NCBI GenBank assembly: GCA_000696115.1
Contig: JJOH01000019.1
Span: forward strand, 62,001-126,000
DNA length: 64,000 nt
Reading direction: 5' to 3'
DNA from: Streptomyces olindensis
GTDB taxonomy: Bacteria; Actinomycetota; Actinomycetes; Streptomycetales; Streptomycetaceae
The first letter of the stretch is position 1; each line of letters starts with the position of its first letter. The notes beneath the pieces were generated by a model, which ran no database searches, had not been told where the DNA came from, and was given only the letters and a program-made list of their open reading frames with translations. This document shows, one piece after another, positions 9,401-18,072 of this stretch. A program made the translations under genes and the position numbers.

Positions 9401-12400
9401 CAGGTCGGCAGGCAGTGGGCCGCCGAGTTCACCGCGCAGGGTAGTGCTGACGGCCTCGCTGACGCGGGTCAGTGTGTCCCAGGCCTGTGACCAGTCAGTG
9501 TCGGTAACAAGCGCGACCGCACGACGTACTGTCACACTGATGTATGGCTGGATTGCATAGAGGTCACATGCACGGGGATTGCCTGCGAAAGGCCTGAGAT
9601 CCTCGGTCAGAAGCCTCAGAGCTTCCACGGTCAAACCGGATTGCAGACTTGGGTCGGCTGCTTCCGCGCGCGCGAGCATGATCACGAACCGCAGCCAGCA
9701 GGGATACCAGCCATCATTCTGAATGAGTGCCTCTGCTGCGCCCAGCGCAACGGGATCGACTCTCGCCTCTATTGCCACCATGTCGAGCCATTGAGCAACA
9801 GCGTCAGCACTCCACTGGACGCGTTCCAGTTGCACTTCACGAGTCAGCGCGAGAAAGGCATCGCGCCGGGCCTGGGGGTCCTGTCCAGCGAGATCGTCCG
9901 CGCGGACACCCAAGCCGAGAAGCCGGTGGACCGTTCCTGACACATAGCCCTCACCGACCGCTGCCTGCGCCCAGTGCAGCGCGCTGCCCAGACGGTCGGG
10001 CGCAGCACCGAGCGCGATCTTCTCGGCCAGAGCGAGGCACGCCGGACCGGCATCTTCCAGTTGGGGAATCAGGTCAACGACGGCTTCAAGCCCGTGGGTA
10101 TCGATCAGCGAGTCAACCACGACATCGACAGTGGACTGCTCACCCTCCTCGTTCAACCATTCCACGATGGCAGCAAGCGACACGGGCTTGCTGAGTCCGT
10201 CCTCCGCATCCCCGTTCCCTGTGACCCGGTGCCCTGCAGACAGACGGAGTCGGCCACGGAGATGAGCCAGGCTGACTGCCCGGTCGGAGTCATCTCCGTA
10301 AGAAGTGTTGTCCGATTCGGCCTCATGCTGCAGTGCCGTCAAGTATTCACGCCAAGGTGCCACGGCGCCGGCCATGTCGAGGGTAGCGCACATCTGTATG
10401 CCTGCCCTGGCCGGCATGACGGTCCTTCCATCTTGCAGAAGTCTGTCTGCCATGGCCTGAGCACCGATCAGGGCTATGGGTACGTCGGCGAAGTCCACGA
10501 GGACCGAATCAAAGCGCTCATTCTGGTACGCGTCCGCGGATCGCGCGAGCTCGATACAACGCACGACGAGAGGCCAGTTGCCCAACCTCGCAGCGCACTG
10601 CAATCCAATAGCCAAGTTGTCCCGGATCGCGGAGGCTGGGAACGCTGCTGAGACGGCACGGACGACGAAGTCCCGACCGATCTTGTCCAGTACCTCCGTG
10701 TCACGGCCTGCCTCCGCGAGGATGCGAAGCAGACAGCGGAAGGCCCTTGGATCGTCAAACATACCTTTCTGGGAAAGCCAGGAAGAAATCAAACCCAGCG
10801 TGGACGCTAGCGCGTCGGGGTGCTCTTCGTAACTAAGGCGCAAGTAGCGACCAAACGATTCATGATAAACACGAATACCCCCCTGGCCGGTCTTCTCGGA
10901 GAGCACTGGAGCCAAGACGTTCAGCGCACCATCAATCCGGTGTTCGCGATCCGGAATTATCTGCCCGATCTCCTCGCGTGTAACCGGCATGTCGAGCAAG
11001 GCGATAATGTCCGCGACGACGTCGGCATCGGCGCCGAGAGTGTCATATAGGTGCGCGTAATAGTCCTCCAAGGAACCGTTGTATGGAGGGAGCGCACGAA
11101 CAGTCGCCGCCGCATCCGCGATCGCACCCGGACGGAAGGTAACCTCACGACAGAGGTAGGTCGCATACAGGGCGTTGCCCCTGGAGCGCTCTTGTAGCAC
11201 TTTGAGGAAGCTGACGACTTCTTGACTGTCGGTCAGCAGGGCCTCAGCACTGTCTGCCTCTGCTGCTGGAACAAGCCCCAGCCGCATGGCCATTCCCTGC
11301 ATTTCTCCTGGCGACAGTGGCGGAACAGCAATTGTGGCTGACCCTGACTCCTCCAACGGGTGGAGGTGGGTCCCGGGCTGGCTGAGGACAATGAGAGCAC
11401 TGCCAGGGGGAAGTTGCAGAGAGCTGAGGGCCTCTGCAAGAGCAAGGGACGGATCCGATCTCCTGGTTCTTCCTCCGAGCACTCGGGTGACGTGGTCCAG
11501 GCCGTCCACGACGAGCGCTACTCTCCGGGCAGGGTCGTTGCGCAGGGCGGTCGTTATCGCGTTCGTCAGCGCTTCCTCGTCGGCTGCAAAACGCGGTCGT
11601 TGTTCGTGGACAAGTCTGGGATCTGCTTCAGCGAGACGGCCGAGCAAGCTGCCGAAGACCGATTCGCTCATCACCCGGGCCAGCCGGTCACCGTCGGCGT
11701 CGCCCAGGTAGCAGTAGTGCTCAGCAACCAACCACCCGCTGGTTGCGAGCCGGTCCACCAATTGCTGGCACGCCCAAGACTTTCCCTGCCCCGGCGGGCC
11801 GACAGCAAGCAGAACTCCGCCTTTGGCGGCAACGGTCTGTGCGGCCTCAACGAGGTCGCCGACTGCGCCAGCTCTCGGTACTTCGCGAGTCCTGTCCACG
11901 GGATGAGCGCGTGTGACTGCGCCGAAGTCATGACGCAGTTGTGTACGACGAAGGAGCTCCTGCGGCGTGACCCTGAGGCCGCGCTGGCGGGCAGCCCGCA
12001 CCGTGCGAATCAGCGCTTCCGCCACATCGACCACCGAGCGGTTTTCGTTGGGGTAGACACCAGCGCCGAGTTCGCTCTGAACCCGGTGGACGAGAAGCTG
12101 CTCAGCTGGCCCTGGACTCAGGAGGTCCGCAGTCATCTGGGGTGCAGAAAGCTCTACCAGCAAATGCTCACAGAGCCAATCAAGATCCTCCTTCTTTACT
12201 GCCGTATTCCCTTCGTGTAGGAACGCGAAGACGTTCCCCGCTTTGCGTCTTCCCTGTGCTGGGACCTGGACTCCCTGCCAAAGGGCGTCGGCGTCGAACC
12301 GCAGGAGGTTCGTGTTCATGCCAGCCACGAAGGGGGAGTCGGATGGGCGGGCCGACGCCAGGACTGACGGCAGAACCGCATCGTTCGGTGGGGCATCCCG

Positions 12401-12739
12401 CATCACAATGCGCAGGCGGATTGCGCTAGCAACGGCTCCAGGACCGTCTCGGTCGGCGACCGCAGCCGCAACGAGACGATCCAACCTCAGGTCGCGCTCG
12501 TCCGACGTGAATGCTTGGTAGGGCAGAGCGTGGTCGTCGTTGTCGGTGTGTTTGAACTGCGTGCGTTCACGACATCCCCCTGCGTCGATGACCGTGAGAT
12601 CATCGAAGCGATCATCTGCTACCAGCTTTTCGTCGATGTGCACCGTTGCAATGCCTCCTAGGAGCACGTCCACCAGACGGCATGCCTCTAGAAGGTCCTG
12701 GTACTCGTACCCGCGGTGCGCGGCAGTCAGATCGCCCAT
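6410..12739 (-). CDS. giant Avs-like STAND NTPase with Cap4/DUF4297-like nuclease N-terminus
   Basis: 2109 residues from ATG 12739. Residues 8-65 show the pattern of Cap4/DUF4297-type PD-(D/E)xK nucleases: GYEYQ (10-14), IDEK (35-38), DDRFDDL (42-48) and QFKH (61-64). A P-loop follows at GPPGQGKS (314-321) with a Walker B strand ending VVDGLDH (410-416) and a winged-helix-like region to about 650, as in STAND/NACHT ATPases. The remaining ~1450 residues are predominantly helical, probably TPR/HEAT-like, and would be the sensor. This effector-STAND-repeat order matches the Avs class of anti-phage proteins, which recognise a phage protein, oligomerise and activate the effector. It is transcribed alone. 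No membrane segment or signal peptide was seen. The domain order is seen; the immune role is inferred. Confidence 0.75.
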   Translation of the reverse strand: MGDLTAAHRGYEYQDLLEACRLVDVLLGGIATVHIDEKLVADDRFDDLTVIDAGGCRERTQFKHTDNDDHALPYQAFTSDERDLRLDRLVAAAVADRDGPGAVASAIRLRIVMRDAPPNDAVLPSVLASARPSDSPFVAGMNTNLLRFDADALWQGVQVPAQGRRKAGNVFAFLHEGNTAVKKEDLDWLCEHLLVELSAPQMTADLLSPGPAEQLLVHRVQSELGAGVYPNENRSVVDVAEALIRTVRAARQRGLRVTPQELLRRTQLRHDFGAVTRAHPVDRTREVPRAGAVGDLVEAAQTVAAKGGVLLAVGPPGQGKSWACQQLVDRLATSGWLVAEHYCYLGDADGDRLARVMSESVFGSLLGRLAEADPRLVHEQRPRFAADEEALTNAITTALRNDPARRVALVVDGLDHVTRVLGGRTRRSDPSLALAEALSSLQLPPGSALIVLSQPGTHLHPLEESGSATIAVPPLSPGEMQGMAMRLGLVPAAEADSAEALLTDSQEVVSFLKVLQERSRGNALYATYLCREVTFRPGAIADAAATVRALPPYNGSLEDYYAHLYDTLGADADVVADIIALLDMPVTREEIGQIIPDREHRIDGALNVLAPVLSEKTGQGGIRVYHESFGRYLRLSYEEHPDALASTLGLISSWLSQKGMFDDPRAFRCLLRILAEAGRDTEVLDKIGRDFVVRAVSAAFPASAIRDNLAIGLQCAARLGNWPLVVRCIELARSADAYQNERFDSVLVDFADVPIALIGAQAMADRLLQDGRTVMPARAGIQMCATLDMAGAVAPWREYLTALQHEAESDNTSYGDDSDRAVSLAHLRGRLRLSAGHRVTGNGDAEDGLSKPVSLAAIVEWLNEEGEQSTVDVVVDSLIDTHGLEAVVDLIPQLEDAGPACLALAEKIALGAAPDRLGSALHWAQAAVGEGYVSGTVHRLLGLGVRADDLAGQDPQARRDAFLALTREVQLERVQWSADAVAQWLDMVAIEARVDPVALGAAEALIQNDGWYPCWLRFVIMLARAEAADPSLQSGLTVEALRLLTEDLRPFAGNPRACDLYAIQPYISVTVRRAVALVTDTDWSQAWDTLTRVSEAVSTTLRGELGGPLPADLLLSIAVEYATPERRSSVDAVIRSEFENHAGGRYYSDLAVYLLTHARLAIAASDLAGAESLWLEACHFLVAYGWHKDITIYEILDPLPALIAADPGRARVRVAQVQPLCERLVLHTDGKETRGAEPQWWGVLAEADPSALADLVARGLLCDCNGSNALLHEAREDLWRRWNAEADPVIATALRLTLETPLLAEDATALDRLVRSSAPSPTEDRLQLLRFVLSRADERHDRYDYSNGDEMRTVDDQRVAELNGVAEGVGAPQVLPLPESTTAPVSDRVSASPRSRPPTLENRLADMIVPIVAPGAAGLIRALRAWRLRPYGDSAPQQVLDRMTNLIGYRLLDLANEGRATEAAQLLRAIAGPWDFRDGPLLLRQLAEGLERHGQDALAAEAFALTWVRTRGHGGWLNFGGETSIDSLRKASEIDPARALQVVAEEAEVIVGAGRYGTYGVTQALIYAFAHQALDVPGRSAIDLGFALWDEAAAIIEARAPRVHDSDDPDHPYCAPHPDTGAAVPGDLNRALATAALAGLACADREGKRRSMIAAQTLVSLRSEAAAPATALALAHISDAATLTWLLSMIEDQGQAGQLVVGQCLDEVKAVAQGPLLAARAVARRLLPDAKDLPLGPSDPGLLTRPARLWTPGVQEDGQRDRALEGLVQQVAGTRLSNAEPFQPGLTEAVLAGTRSKLDSDPSRRRLTSQLRAYRSTDEERDPDAYLATEEAVEEVLQRAAAGSRAYRLTAGLALPNLLAWENQLAEAITDDPFLPIALETARWPRPGLQPPPAPDTSLPSSGRSAQIIAIRSMDESHVMVGQPLAGWRVLGSAEKRIFLSRHNRTTEFVTWRFSGPEVGERQNLAQLKVPPFTDGDLAEWFQGQQQLLQGLPLETQPLLGIDHEMIVAGDASYGLGLPDFTLAPTALLRTALNLRPAAPLSLDDDNGPALKLICWRTEYKRSAYSLAWPRTTGCAVVVRPDLQDVLSERAAGSVVIREFVLHLRKAAT

Positions 12740-13080
12740 GTCTCGCGCATTATCGCCGGTTGGGCCGTAGGCGCGGTCAATGTTCTGAAAGCGGGCGACT
12801 CATGGGCGTGGCAGCGCTTCTGTGGAAGGCAGTGTGAGGTCTGTCGTCGATGTCGCACGTCATGCCGGTGTCCGGAGTCATCCGGTCCGCTCCGGCCAGA
12901 TCATCTTGCCTTTGGCCTGCCCACCTCACGCAGTGTAACGACCTAGAAGCGGGGACATTCGCCGGTTGCGCATTTCCTCCGGACGACCGGTCCCAGCGCG
13001 TTGCGCACACCGTCTGGAGCTGCAGCTCAGAGCCTCGGCACTGCGCATGAGGTGCCGCACCCTACAGACGGAGTGCCGGC
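12740..13080. other. intergenic region upstream of the STAND gene
   Basis: About 340 bases lie between the start of the STAND gene and the terminator of the GH30 gene. Open frames here are short and lack ribosome-binding sites. Base composition changes across it: the left side is moderately GC-rich and the right side is typical very high-GC Streptomyces DNA. It presumably carries the STAND promoter, but I cannot place -35/-10 boxes with confidence. Confidence 0.4.
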
Positions 13081-13112
13081 GAAAGCGCGGGGCGTGCGGG
13101 CCCCGCGCTTTC
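13081..13112 (-). terminator. hairpin terminator of the GH30 gene
   Basis: A perfect 13-bp inverted repeat (13081-13093 with 13100-13112, loop of six bases) lies 17 bases beyond the GH30 stop codon. It is GC-rich with an AAAG/CTTT end, as is typical of Streptomyces terminators without a long U tract. Confidence 0.7.
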
Positions 13113-13128
13113 GCACGTCCGCGGCGGG

Positions 13129-16100
13129 TCAGCGGCGGGTGAGCTCGATCCGGTACTCCCGCGCCTGCGAGCCGTCCTCGCCGGTGATGGAGACGACGTG
13201 GGCCGTCCCGCCCCGGGAGGTGTCCTCACGGACCGTCACGTCGGCGTAGGGGTCACGCGGGGTGGCGGTGACCCGGGCCCGCTCCGGCCGGTCGACCGCC
13301 GTCCGGTAACTCGTCCGGTCCGGGTCGAAGCCGCTCAGCGGCACACCGTCCACCTCGATCGAGGCCGCCGCGGCGTCGGCGGAGGTACCCGGTGCCTTGG
13401 CGTACACCTCGATCTCGCCGAGGGTGATGTAGCCGCCCGGGCGTGCCGTCATGACCACGCGCACGCCGGTCACCGGGCCGCTCGCGCGCACCGGCACGTC
13501 GGCCACGGGCGTGCCCTCGGCGCCCACGGGGACGGTGTCGCTCGCGTCGGCCCAGGTGCCGTCGGCGCCGCGCACCTGCACCTTGAGGGACTCGGCGAAG
13601 CTGACGTTGGTGCCGTCGCGGTGGAAGTGGGTCACGACCCGGGTCAGATCGCGTGGCTCCGGCAGGGTCAGGGTGATGGTGTCGGACGGGTTCTTCGTGC
13701 CCGACTTCCAGTTCGACCAGGCCTTCTCGGAGGTGTTCCCGTTGCGCAGGCCCTCGGCGGAGTACCCGCTCTCGGTGTACGTCGCGCCGACCGTCACGCC
13801 CTGGTCGCGCGCGGCGTTCGTCTCCCGGGGTGCGGTGACCTGGACGCGTACGGTCGCCGCCGCCGTCGTCCCGCCGGGGACCCGGGCGGTGCCGCGCAGG
13901 GTCACCACCCCGGCCTCGTCGAACGCGCCCTCGGGTGCGGCGTCCCAGGTGACCGGGAGGTCGGCGGTTCCGCCGTGCCGTCCGACGCCGGTGACCGTGG
14001 CGGGCAGTGCGGGCCGTCCGCCGGTGTAGGTCTTGGCGCGGGCGGGGCGGGTGGCGGCGACGGTGTCCACGGTGACCAGCGCCTCGGCGGGGAGGGTCCG
14101 GCCCAGCGCGTCGGTCGCCCGGCCCTTCACCCGTACCGTTCCGGGTTCGCGCCAGCGGGACGGCGAGGGCAGTGTCCACGCGACGGGGAGCGCGCCCCGG
14201 GCCCCGTCGCGGAAGACGGGGGTCACGGTCGTGGGCAGTTCGGGGGCGTGGCCGGGGACGGTGAACGCCTTGGCGGGCTGTGTGCGGAGCACCGTCTCGT
14301 CGGTGACGCCCCACCGCTGGTTGGCCGCGGAGGTCGGCAGGAACGCCGACACGCGGGCGCCGTCCGCCGTGGACTGCCCGACGACGTCGAGCAGACGGCC
14401 CGTGGCGGCGTTGACGAAGGTCCAGGTGCCGTCCCCGGTGGTCGACATGATCCACTGGGCGGCCGGTGACGCCGGTGTGCCCGCGTCTTCGAGGGTGGCG
14501 TCGTCGTCGCGCACGGCGAGGCGTCTGTCGTCGGAGGCGTTGACGAGGGCGTAGCGGTCGCGGTTGCCCTCACCGCGGGTCAGCCGCTGCACGGACCACA
14601 GCTGGGACCTGGCGGCCGGGTCGTTCGTGCGGACGACGACGCCGTCACCGTCGGCGGACGGGGCCAGGGACTTGCCGCTCTGGGCGCCCTGGAGGCGGTA
14701 GACGTGGCCGGGCTGGACGAGTGCGGCCTCCGCGGCGGTGCCGGACACGCCGTCGACGAGGAGTGTCGTGACCGACTTCGGCGGCACGGTCAGCGTGGCG
14801 GAGTCGTCCTTCACCTTCACGGGCGTGCCGCGGACCAGTGCGCCCTCGGCACTGGTCACCACGGGGGTCACGGTGGCGCCGGGGGCGACGCGCCGGAACT
14901 TCGAGAGGTCCAGGGTGACGGCGCGCGGGGTGGTGCCGTTGTTGACGTGCACCACGGTCGCTCCGCGGCCCGACTTGCGTACGGCGGCGACGCTGGAGGG
15001 GTCGTCGGCCTTCACGAAGTGGTCACCGGGCCGGATGTGGTGGGTGAAGTTGCGCAGGGTGTGGAACTTGGTGTTGGCCCTGATCGGGCAGGTCTCCAGG
15101 GTGTCCTTCGCGGTGCAATTGAACGGGATGTGGATGCTGCCCCAGTTCTTGCCCGCCTGGGCCTGCGGGATGGAGTCCTCGACGGGCTGCCACAACACCC
15201 AGGCGGAGGGCTCCAGTTCACGGATGTCGTCGACGACCCGGGTGGCGATGCCGAGCCCCGGTTCCATGCCGGTGAAGTCGGTGCCGGTCCCCCAGGTGCC
15301 CTCGACCTCGCTCATCCAGAACGGTTTGTCCGCGGCCTTGGCGCTGTCGCGGGCGCTGGTGCGCATGCCGGTGCCGTAGGTGTGGACGTTGAGCTGGTCG
15401 ACGGCGGCGCGGGCGGAGGCGTCGTAGGCGTTCCAGTTGCGGACGAACGTGCCGGGGTTGGTCTCGTCCATGGCGGAGACGGTGGCGCGGGTGCCGGCGT
15501 CCTCCAGTGCGCGGTGCAGGGCCAGGACGACCTTCTGCTGGAGTTCGGGGCCGGCGTGCGCGCCTTCCTGGCGGCCGCCGGTGGGCTGTCCGTCGGGGCC
15601 GAGCTGGGTGCCCCAGTAGTTGGTGTTGGGCTCGTTCAGCGGGGCGATGGTGTCGAAGCGGATGCGGTGCTTCTTCTCCAGGTGCTCGGTCACCCTGACC
15701 AGGTAGGTGGCGAAGTCGTCGACGCGGTCGGCCCGGATCTGGTCGGTGTTGGCGTCGAAGCCGCCGGAGACGTAGCCGCTGACGGTCTGGAACCAGGGCG
15801 GGGAGTTGCTGAAGGCCTCCCAGCGGGTCACCTTGCGCTTGACCTGGTCCACCCACCAGCGCTGGTTCGCGTCGGCGGACCAGTCCCAGTGGTCGGGGTC
15901 GTCCGGGTTCCACCAGTCGGTGTCCTCCCGGGTGGTGCCCGGCGGGGCCTTCCAGAAGCCCTCCATGGTCGCGCCGACCTTCATGTAGTCCTTGCGGACG
16001 TCCGGGGCGTTGCCGCCGCCGATGTTGTAGCGCGCGATGTTCAGGCGCAGGCCGTCCTCGCCGAACAGCATGTCGACGAGCTTCCTGCGGATGGGTTCCG

Positions 16101-16308
16101 GATAGCCGCCGGTGATGTTGGCGAACCAGACGAGGCTCGTGCCCCACCCTTCGAACTCCTGCTGCCGGTACGACGGGTCGATCCGCACCGTGACCGCGCT
16201 GCCGGGAGGTTCGGCGGCAGCGGCGGGCGGCACGGCCACGAGCCCCGCGCCGAGCGCCAAGGGGACGGTGGCCGCCAGGGCCCGGGCGAGGCGATGTCTG
16301 CTGGACAT
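13129..16308 (-). CDS. secreted GH30 endo-beta-1,6-galactanase-like enzyme, multidomain
   Basis: 1059 residues from ATG 16308, preceded by AGGGA. A Sec signal peptide with Ala-rich cleavage region ends near residue 32. The catalytic domain (about 40-490) begins FEGWGTSLVWFAN and has acid/base Glu226 in LNEPN and nucleophile Glu334 (or 336) in MSEVEG, as in GH30-type endo-beta-1,6-galactanases. Next come a ricin-type beta-trefoil (about 525-670), two bacterial Ig-like segments, an F5/8C/CBM32-like carbohydrate-binding domain, and a C-terminal cadherin-like beta sandwich. It should cut beta-1,6-galactan side chains of arabinogalactan proteins outside the cell. It is divergent from an ABC uptake operon that might take up the products. 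Family-level assignment is firm; substrate is inferred. Confidence 0.82.
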   Translation of the reverse strand: MSSRHRLARALAATVPLALGAGLVAVPPAAAAEPPGSAVTVRIDPSYRQQEFEGWGTSLVWFANITGGYPEPIRRKLVDMLFGEDGLRLNIARYNIGGGNAPDVRKDYMKVGATMEGFWKAPPGTTREDTDWWNPDDPDHWDWSADANQRWWVDQVKRKVTRWEAFSNSPPWFQTVSGYVSGGFDANTDQIRADRVDDFATYLVRVTEHLEKKHRIRFDTIAPLNEPNTNYWGTQLGPDGQPTGGRQEGAHAGPELQQKVVLALHRALEDAGTRATVSAMDETNPGTFVRNWNAYDASARAAVDQLNVHTYGTGMRTSARDSAKAADKPFWMSEVEGTWGTGTDFTGMEPGLGIATRVVDDIRELEPSAWVLWQPVEDSIPQAQAGKNWGSIHIPFNCTAKDTLETCPIRANTKFHTLRNFTHHIRPGDHFVKADDPSSVAAVRKSGRGATVVHVNNGTTPRAVTLDLSKFRRVAPGATVTPVVTSAEGALVRGTPVKVKDDSATLTVPPKSVTTLLVDGVSGTAAEAALVQPGHVYRLQGAQSGKSLAPSADGDGVVVRTNDPAARSQLWSVQRLTRGEGNRDRYALVNASDDRRLAVRDDDATLEDAGTPASPAAQWIMSTTGDGTWTFVNAATGRLLDVVGQSTADGARVSAFLPTSAANQRWGVTDETVLRTQPAKAFTVPGHAPELPTTVTPVFRDGARGALPVAWTLPSPSRWREPGTVRVKGRATDALGRTLPAEALVTVDTVAATRPARAKTYTGGRPALPATVTGVGRHGGTADLPVTWDAAPEGAFDEAGVVTLRGTARVPGGTTAAATVRVQVTAPRETNAARDQGVTVGATYTESGYSAEGLRNGNTSEKAWSNWKSGTKNPSDTITLTLPEPRDLTRVVTHFHRDGTNVSFAESLKVQVRGADGTWADASDTVPVGAEGTPVADVPVRASGPVTGVRVVMTARPGGYITLGEIEVYAKAPGTSADAAAASIEVDGVPLSGFDPDRTSYRTAVDRPERARVTATPRDPYADVTVREDTSRGGTAHVVSITGEDGSQAREYRIELTRR

Positions 16309-16362
16309 GAATTCCCTTCGGGAGCGAACAGAACCGCGCAGAACCAATCGAGCTTCCCGAAT

Positions 16363-16455
16363 GTTTTAGGACGGCAATCAACACGTCAAGAGGCAGGACG
16401 AGTTGGGGAACCGGCGCACGCCCCTTGACGCGTTCCGCCCCGCCACCCCAATAAT
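16363..16455. promoter_or_regulatory. divergent promoter region, GH30 gene and ABC operon
   Basis: On the minus strand a TTGACG hexamer (16384-16389) lies 15 bp from a TAAAAC (16363-16368) facing the GH30 gene. On the plus strand a TTGACG (16425-16430) lies 19 bp before AATAAT (16450-16455) facing the binding-protein gene. Spacings are imperfect, so exact starts are uncertain. The close back-to-back layout suggests shared control. Confidence 0.4.
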
Positions 16456-16515
16456 GACCGTCCACATATCTAAACGACGTTCTCTGTTATGTACGAGAGC
16501 GAACGCGGAGGCACA

Positions 16516-18057
16516 GTGGCCGGGTCAGGCGCAGCCCGCAGTCGTCCGATCGTCACGTCCCTCGTCGTCCTGCTCGCCGCCTCCGGCTGCTCGGTCGCCG
16601 GGGCCGACCCCATCGGCGGCGGACCGGACGACTTACGCATCGTCCTGCCCGAGGAACCGCCCACGCTGGAACCCTGTGACGCCTCGCTGACCGCGACGGG
16701 CCGGGTGACCCGGGCCAACATCACGGAGGCGCTCACCGAGCGCGACGCGTCCACCGGACGCCTGGAGCCCGCCCTCGCCACCGAGTGGGCCCGGAATTCG
16801 GCCACTTCGTGGACCTTCACCCTCCGCAGGGGCGTCACGTTCCACGACGGCTCGGCGTTCACGGCGGCCGCGGCGGCGTTCTCGATCGAACGCGCCACGG
16901 ACTCGGGGATCGACTGCAACGTCGACGGCTACATCTTCGCGGACGGCGAGCTCACCGCCACGCCCGTCGACGAGGACACCCTCCGGGTCACCACGGCCAG
17001 GCCCGACCCGATCCTTCCCCTGCGCCTCTCTTTCGTCGAGATCGTGCCGACGAGCACCGACCCCGACTCCCGCGTGCGCGAGCCGGTCGGCACGGGCCCC
17101 TACCGGATCGACGAGTGGAACCAGGGCCGTTACCTGCGGCTGAAACGCTTCCCCGGCTACTGGGGCAAGACCCCCGACTTCGCCGCGGCCACCTACGTCT
17201 GGCGTGCCGAGGGCAGTGTGCGGGCGGCGATGGTGACGAACGACGAGGCGGATGTCGCGATCGGCCTCGCACCCGAGGACGGGGCCGGTGACCGCGCCGT
17301 GGAGTTCGCCACCAACGAGGTCTCCTACCTGCGGATGGACGCCGGCAAGCCGCCCCTCGACGACATCCGGGTCCGGCAGGCCGTCAACTACGCCATCGAC
17401 CGGGAGGGGCTGACCACGGCGGTCTTCGCCGGGCGGCCCAGCGGGCAGCTCGTGTCGAAGGGCGTCACCGGTTACAACGCGAGCGTCCGGCCGTGGCCGT
17501 ACGACCCGGAACGGGCCAGGAAACTCGTCGCCGAGGCCCGCGCCGACGGGGTCCGCACCGACACCACCCTCACCATCGTCGGCCGCAACGGCATCTACCC
17601 GAAGGCCGCCGAGGCGATGGAGGTCGTCCAGGACGGCCTGATCAAGGCCGGGCTGAAGGTCAGGATCAGGATGCTCGACGTCAACGCCTGGCTGGAGTAC
17701 CTGCTGCGCCCCTTCCCCGCCGACGACACCGGCCCCACCCTGCTCCAGGCCCAGCACGGCAACCAGGCGGGCGACGCCGCCTTCACGATGGGCCAGATCT
17801 ACGGCAGCGAGGGCGCCCAGAGCAGCTACGGCACCGCCGAGTTCGACGCGCTCATCGAGCGGGCCGAACGCGCCTCGGGCGGCAACCGGCAGAAGGCGTT
17901 CGCGGAGGCGTTCAGCCACCAGAACGACAAGGTCGTACGGGACGCCGTGCTGGCCAACATGACCGGCCTGCTGGCCCTCTCCCCCAAGGTCCGCTACCGG
18001 CCCGACTCCGCCACCAACGACGAGATGCGGCTCGCCGACATGCGGCGCGCGGACTGA
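16516..18057 (+). CDS. ABC transporter substrate-binding lipoprotein, SBP_bac_5 family
   Basis: 513 residues from GTG 16516, with GGAGG at 16507-16511; the upstream in-frame ATG 16489 has no such site. A lipoprotein signal ends in a lipobox with Cys about 25 residues in (LAASGC). The family 5 fold is evident: a PPTLEPCDA start, a WTFTLRRGVTFHDG motif and the VRQAVNYAIDRE motif. It would capture oligopeptides or, in some members, oligosaccharides or nickel. Codon 40 (16633-16635) is TTA, so translation should need the bldA leucyl-tRNA and be tied to late growth. It heads an operon with permeases and ATPases. Confidence 0.88.
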   Translation: MAGSGAARSRPIVTSLVVLLAASGCSVAGADPIGGGPDDLRIVLPEEPPTLEPCDASLTATGRVTRANITEALTERDASTGRLEPALATEWARNSATSWTFTLRRGVTFHDGSAFTAAAAAFSIERATDSGIDCNVDGYIFADGELTATPVDEDTLRVTTARPDPILPLRLSFVEIVPTSTDPDSRVREPVGTGPYRIDEWNQGRYLRLKRFPGYWGKTPDFAAATYVWRAEGSVRAAMVTNDEADVAIGLAPEDGAGDRAVEFATNEVSYLRMDAGKPPLDDIRVRQAVNYAIDREGLTTAVFAGRPSGQLVSKGVTGYNASVRPWPYDPERARKLVAEARADGVRTDTTLTIVGRNGIYPKAAEAMEVVQDGLIKAGLKVRIRMLDVNAWLEYLLRPFPADDTGPTLLQAQHGNQAGDAAFTMGQIYGSEGAQSSYGTAEFDALIERAERASGGNRQKAFAEAFSHQNDKVVRDAVLANMTGLLALSPKVRYRPDSATNDEMRLADMRRAD

Positions 18058-18072
18058 GGGAGAGGACCTCAC

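Noticed and set aside
12777..13010. 77-codon minus-strand ORF before the STAND gene
   Set aside because: No ribosome-binding site, atypical composition, overlapping the putative promoter region.
14704..16428. 574-codon plus-strand ORF opposite the GH30 gene
   Set aside because: Gly/Val/Ala-rich antisense shadow; the GH30 reading on the minus strand has signal peptide, catalytic motifs and ribosome-binding site.
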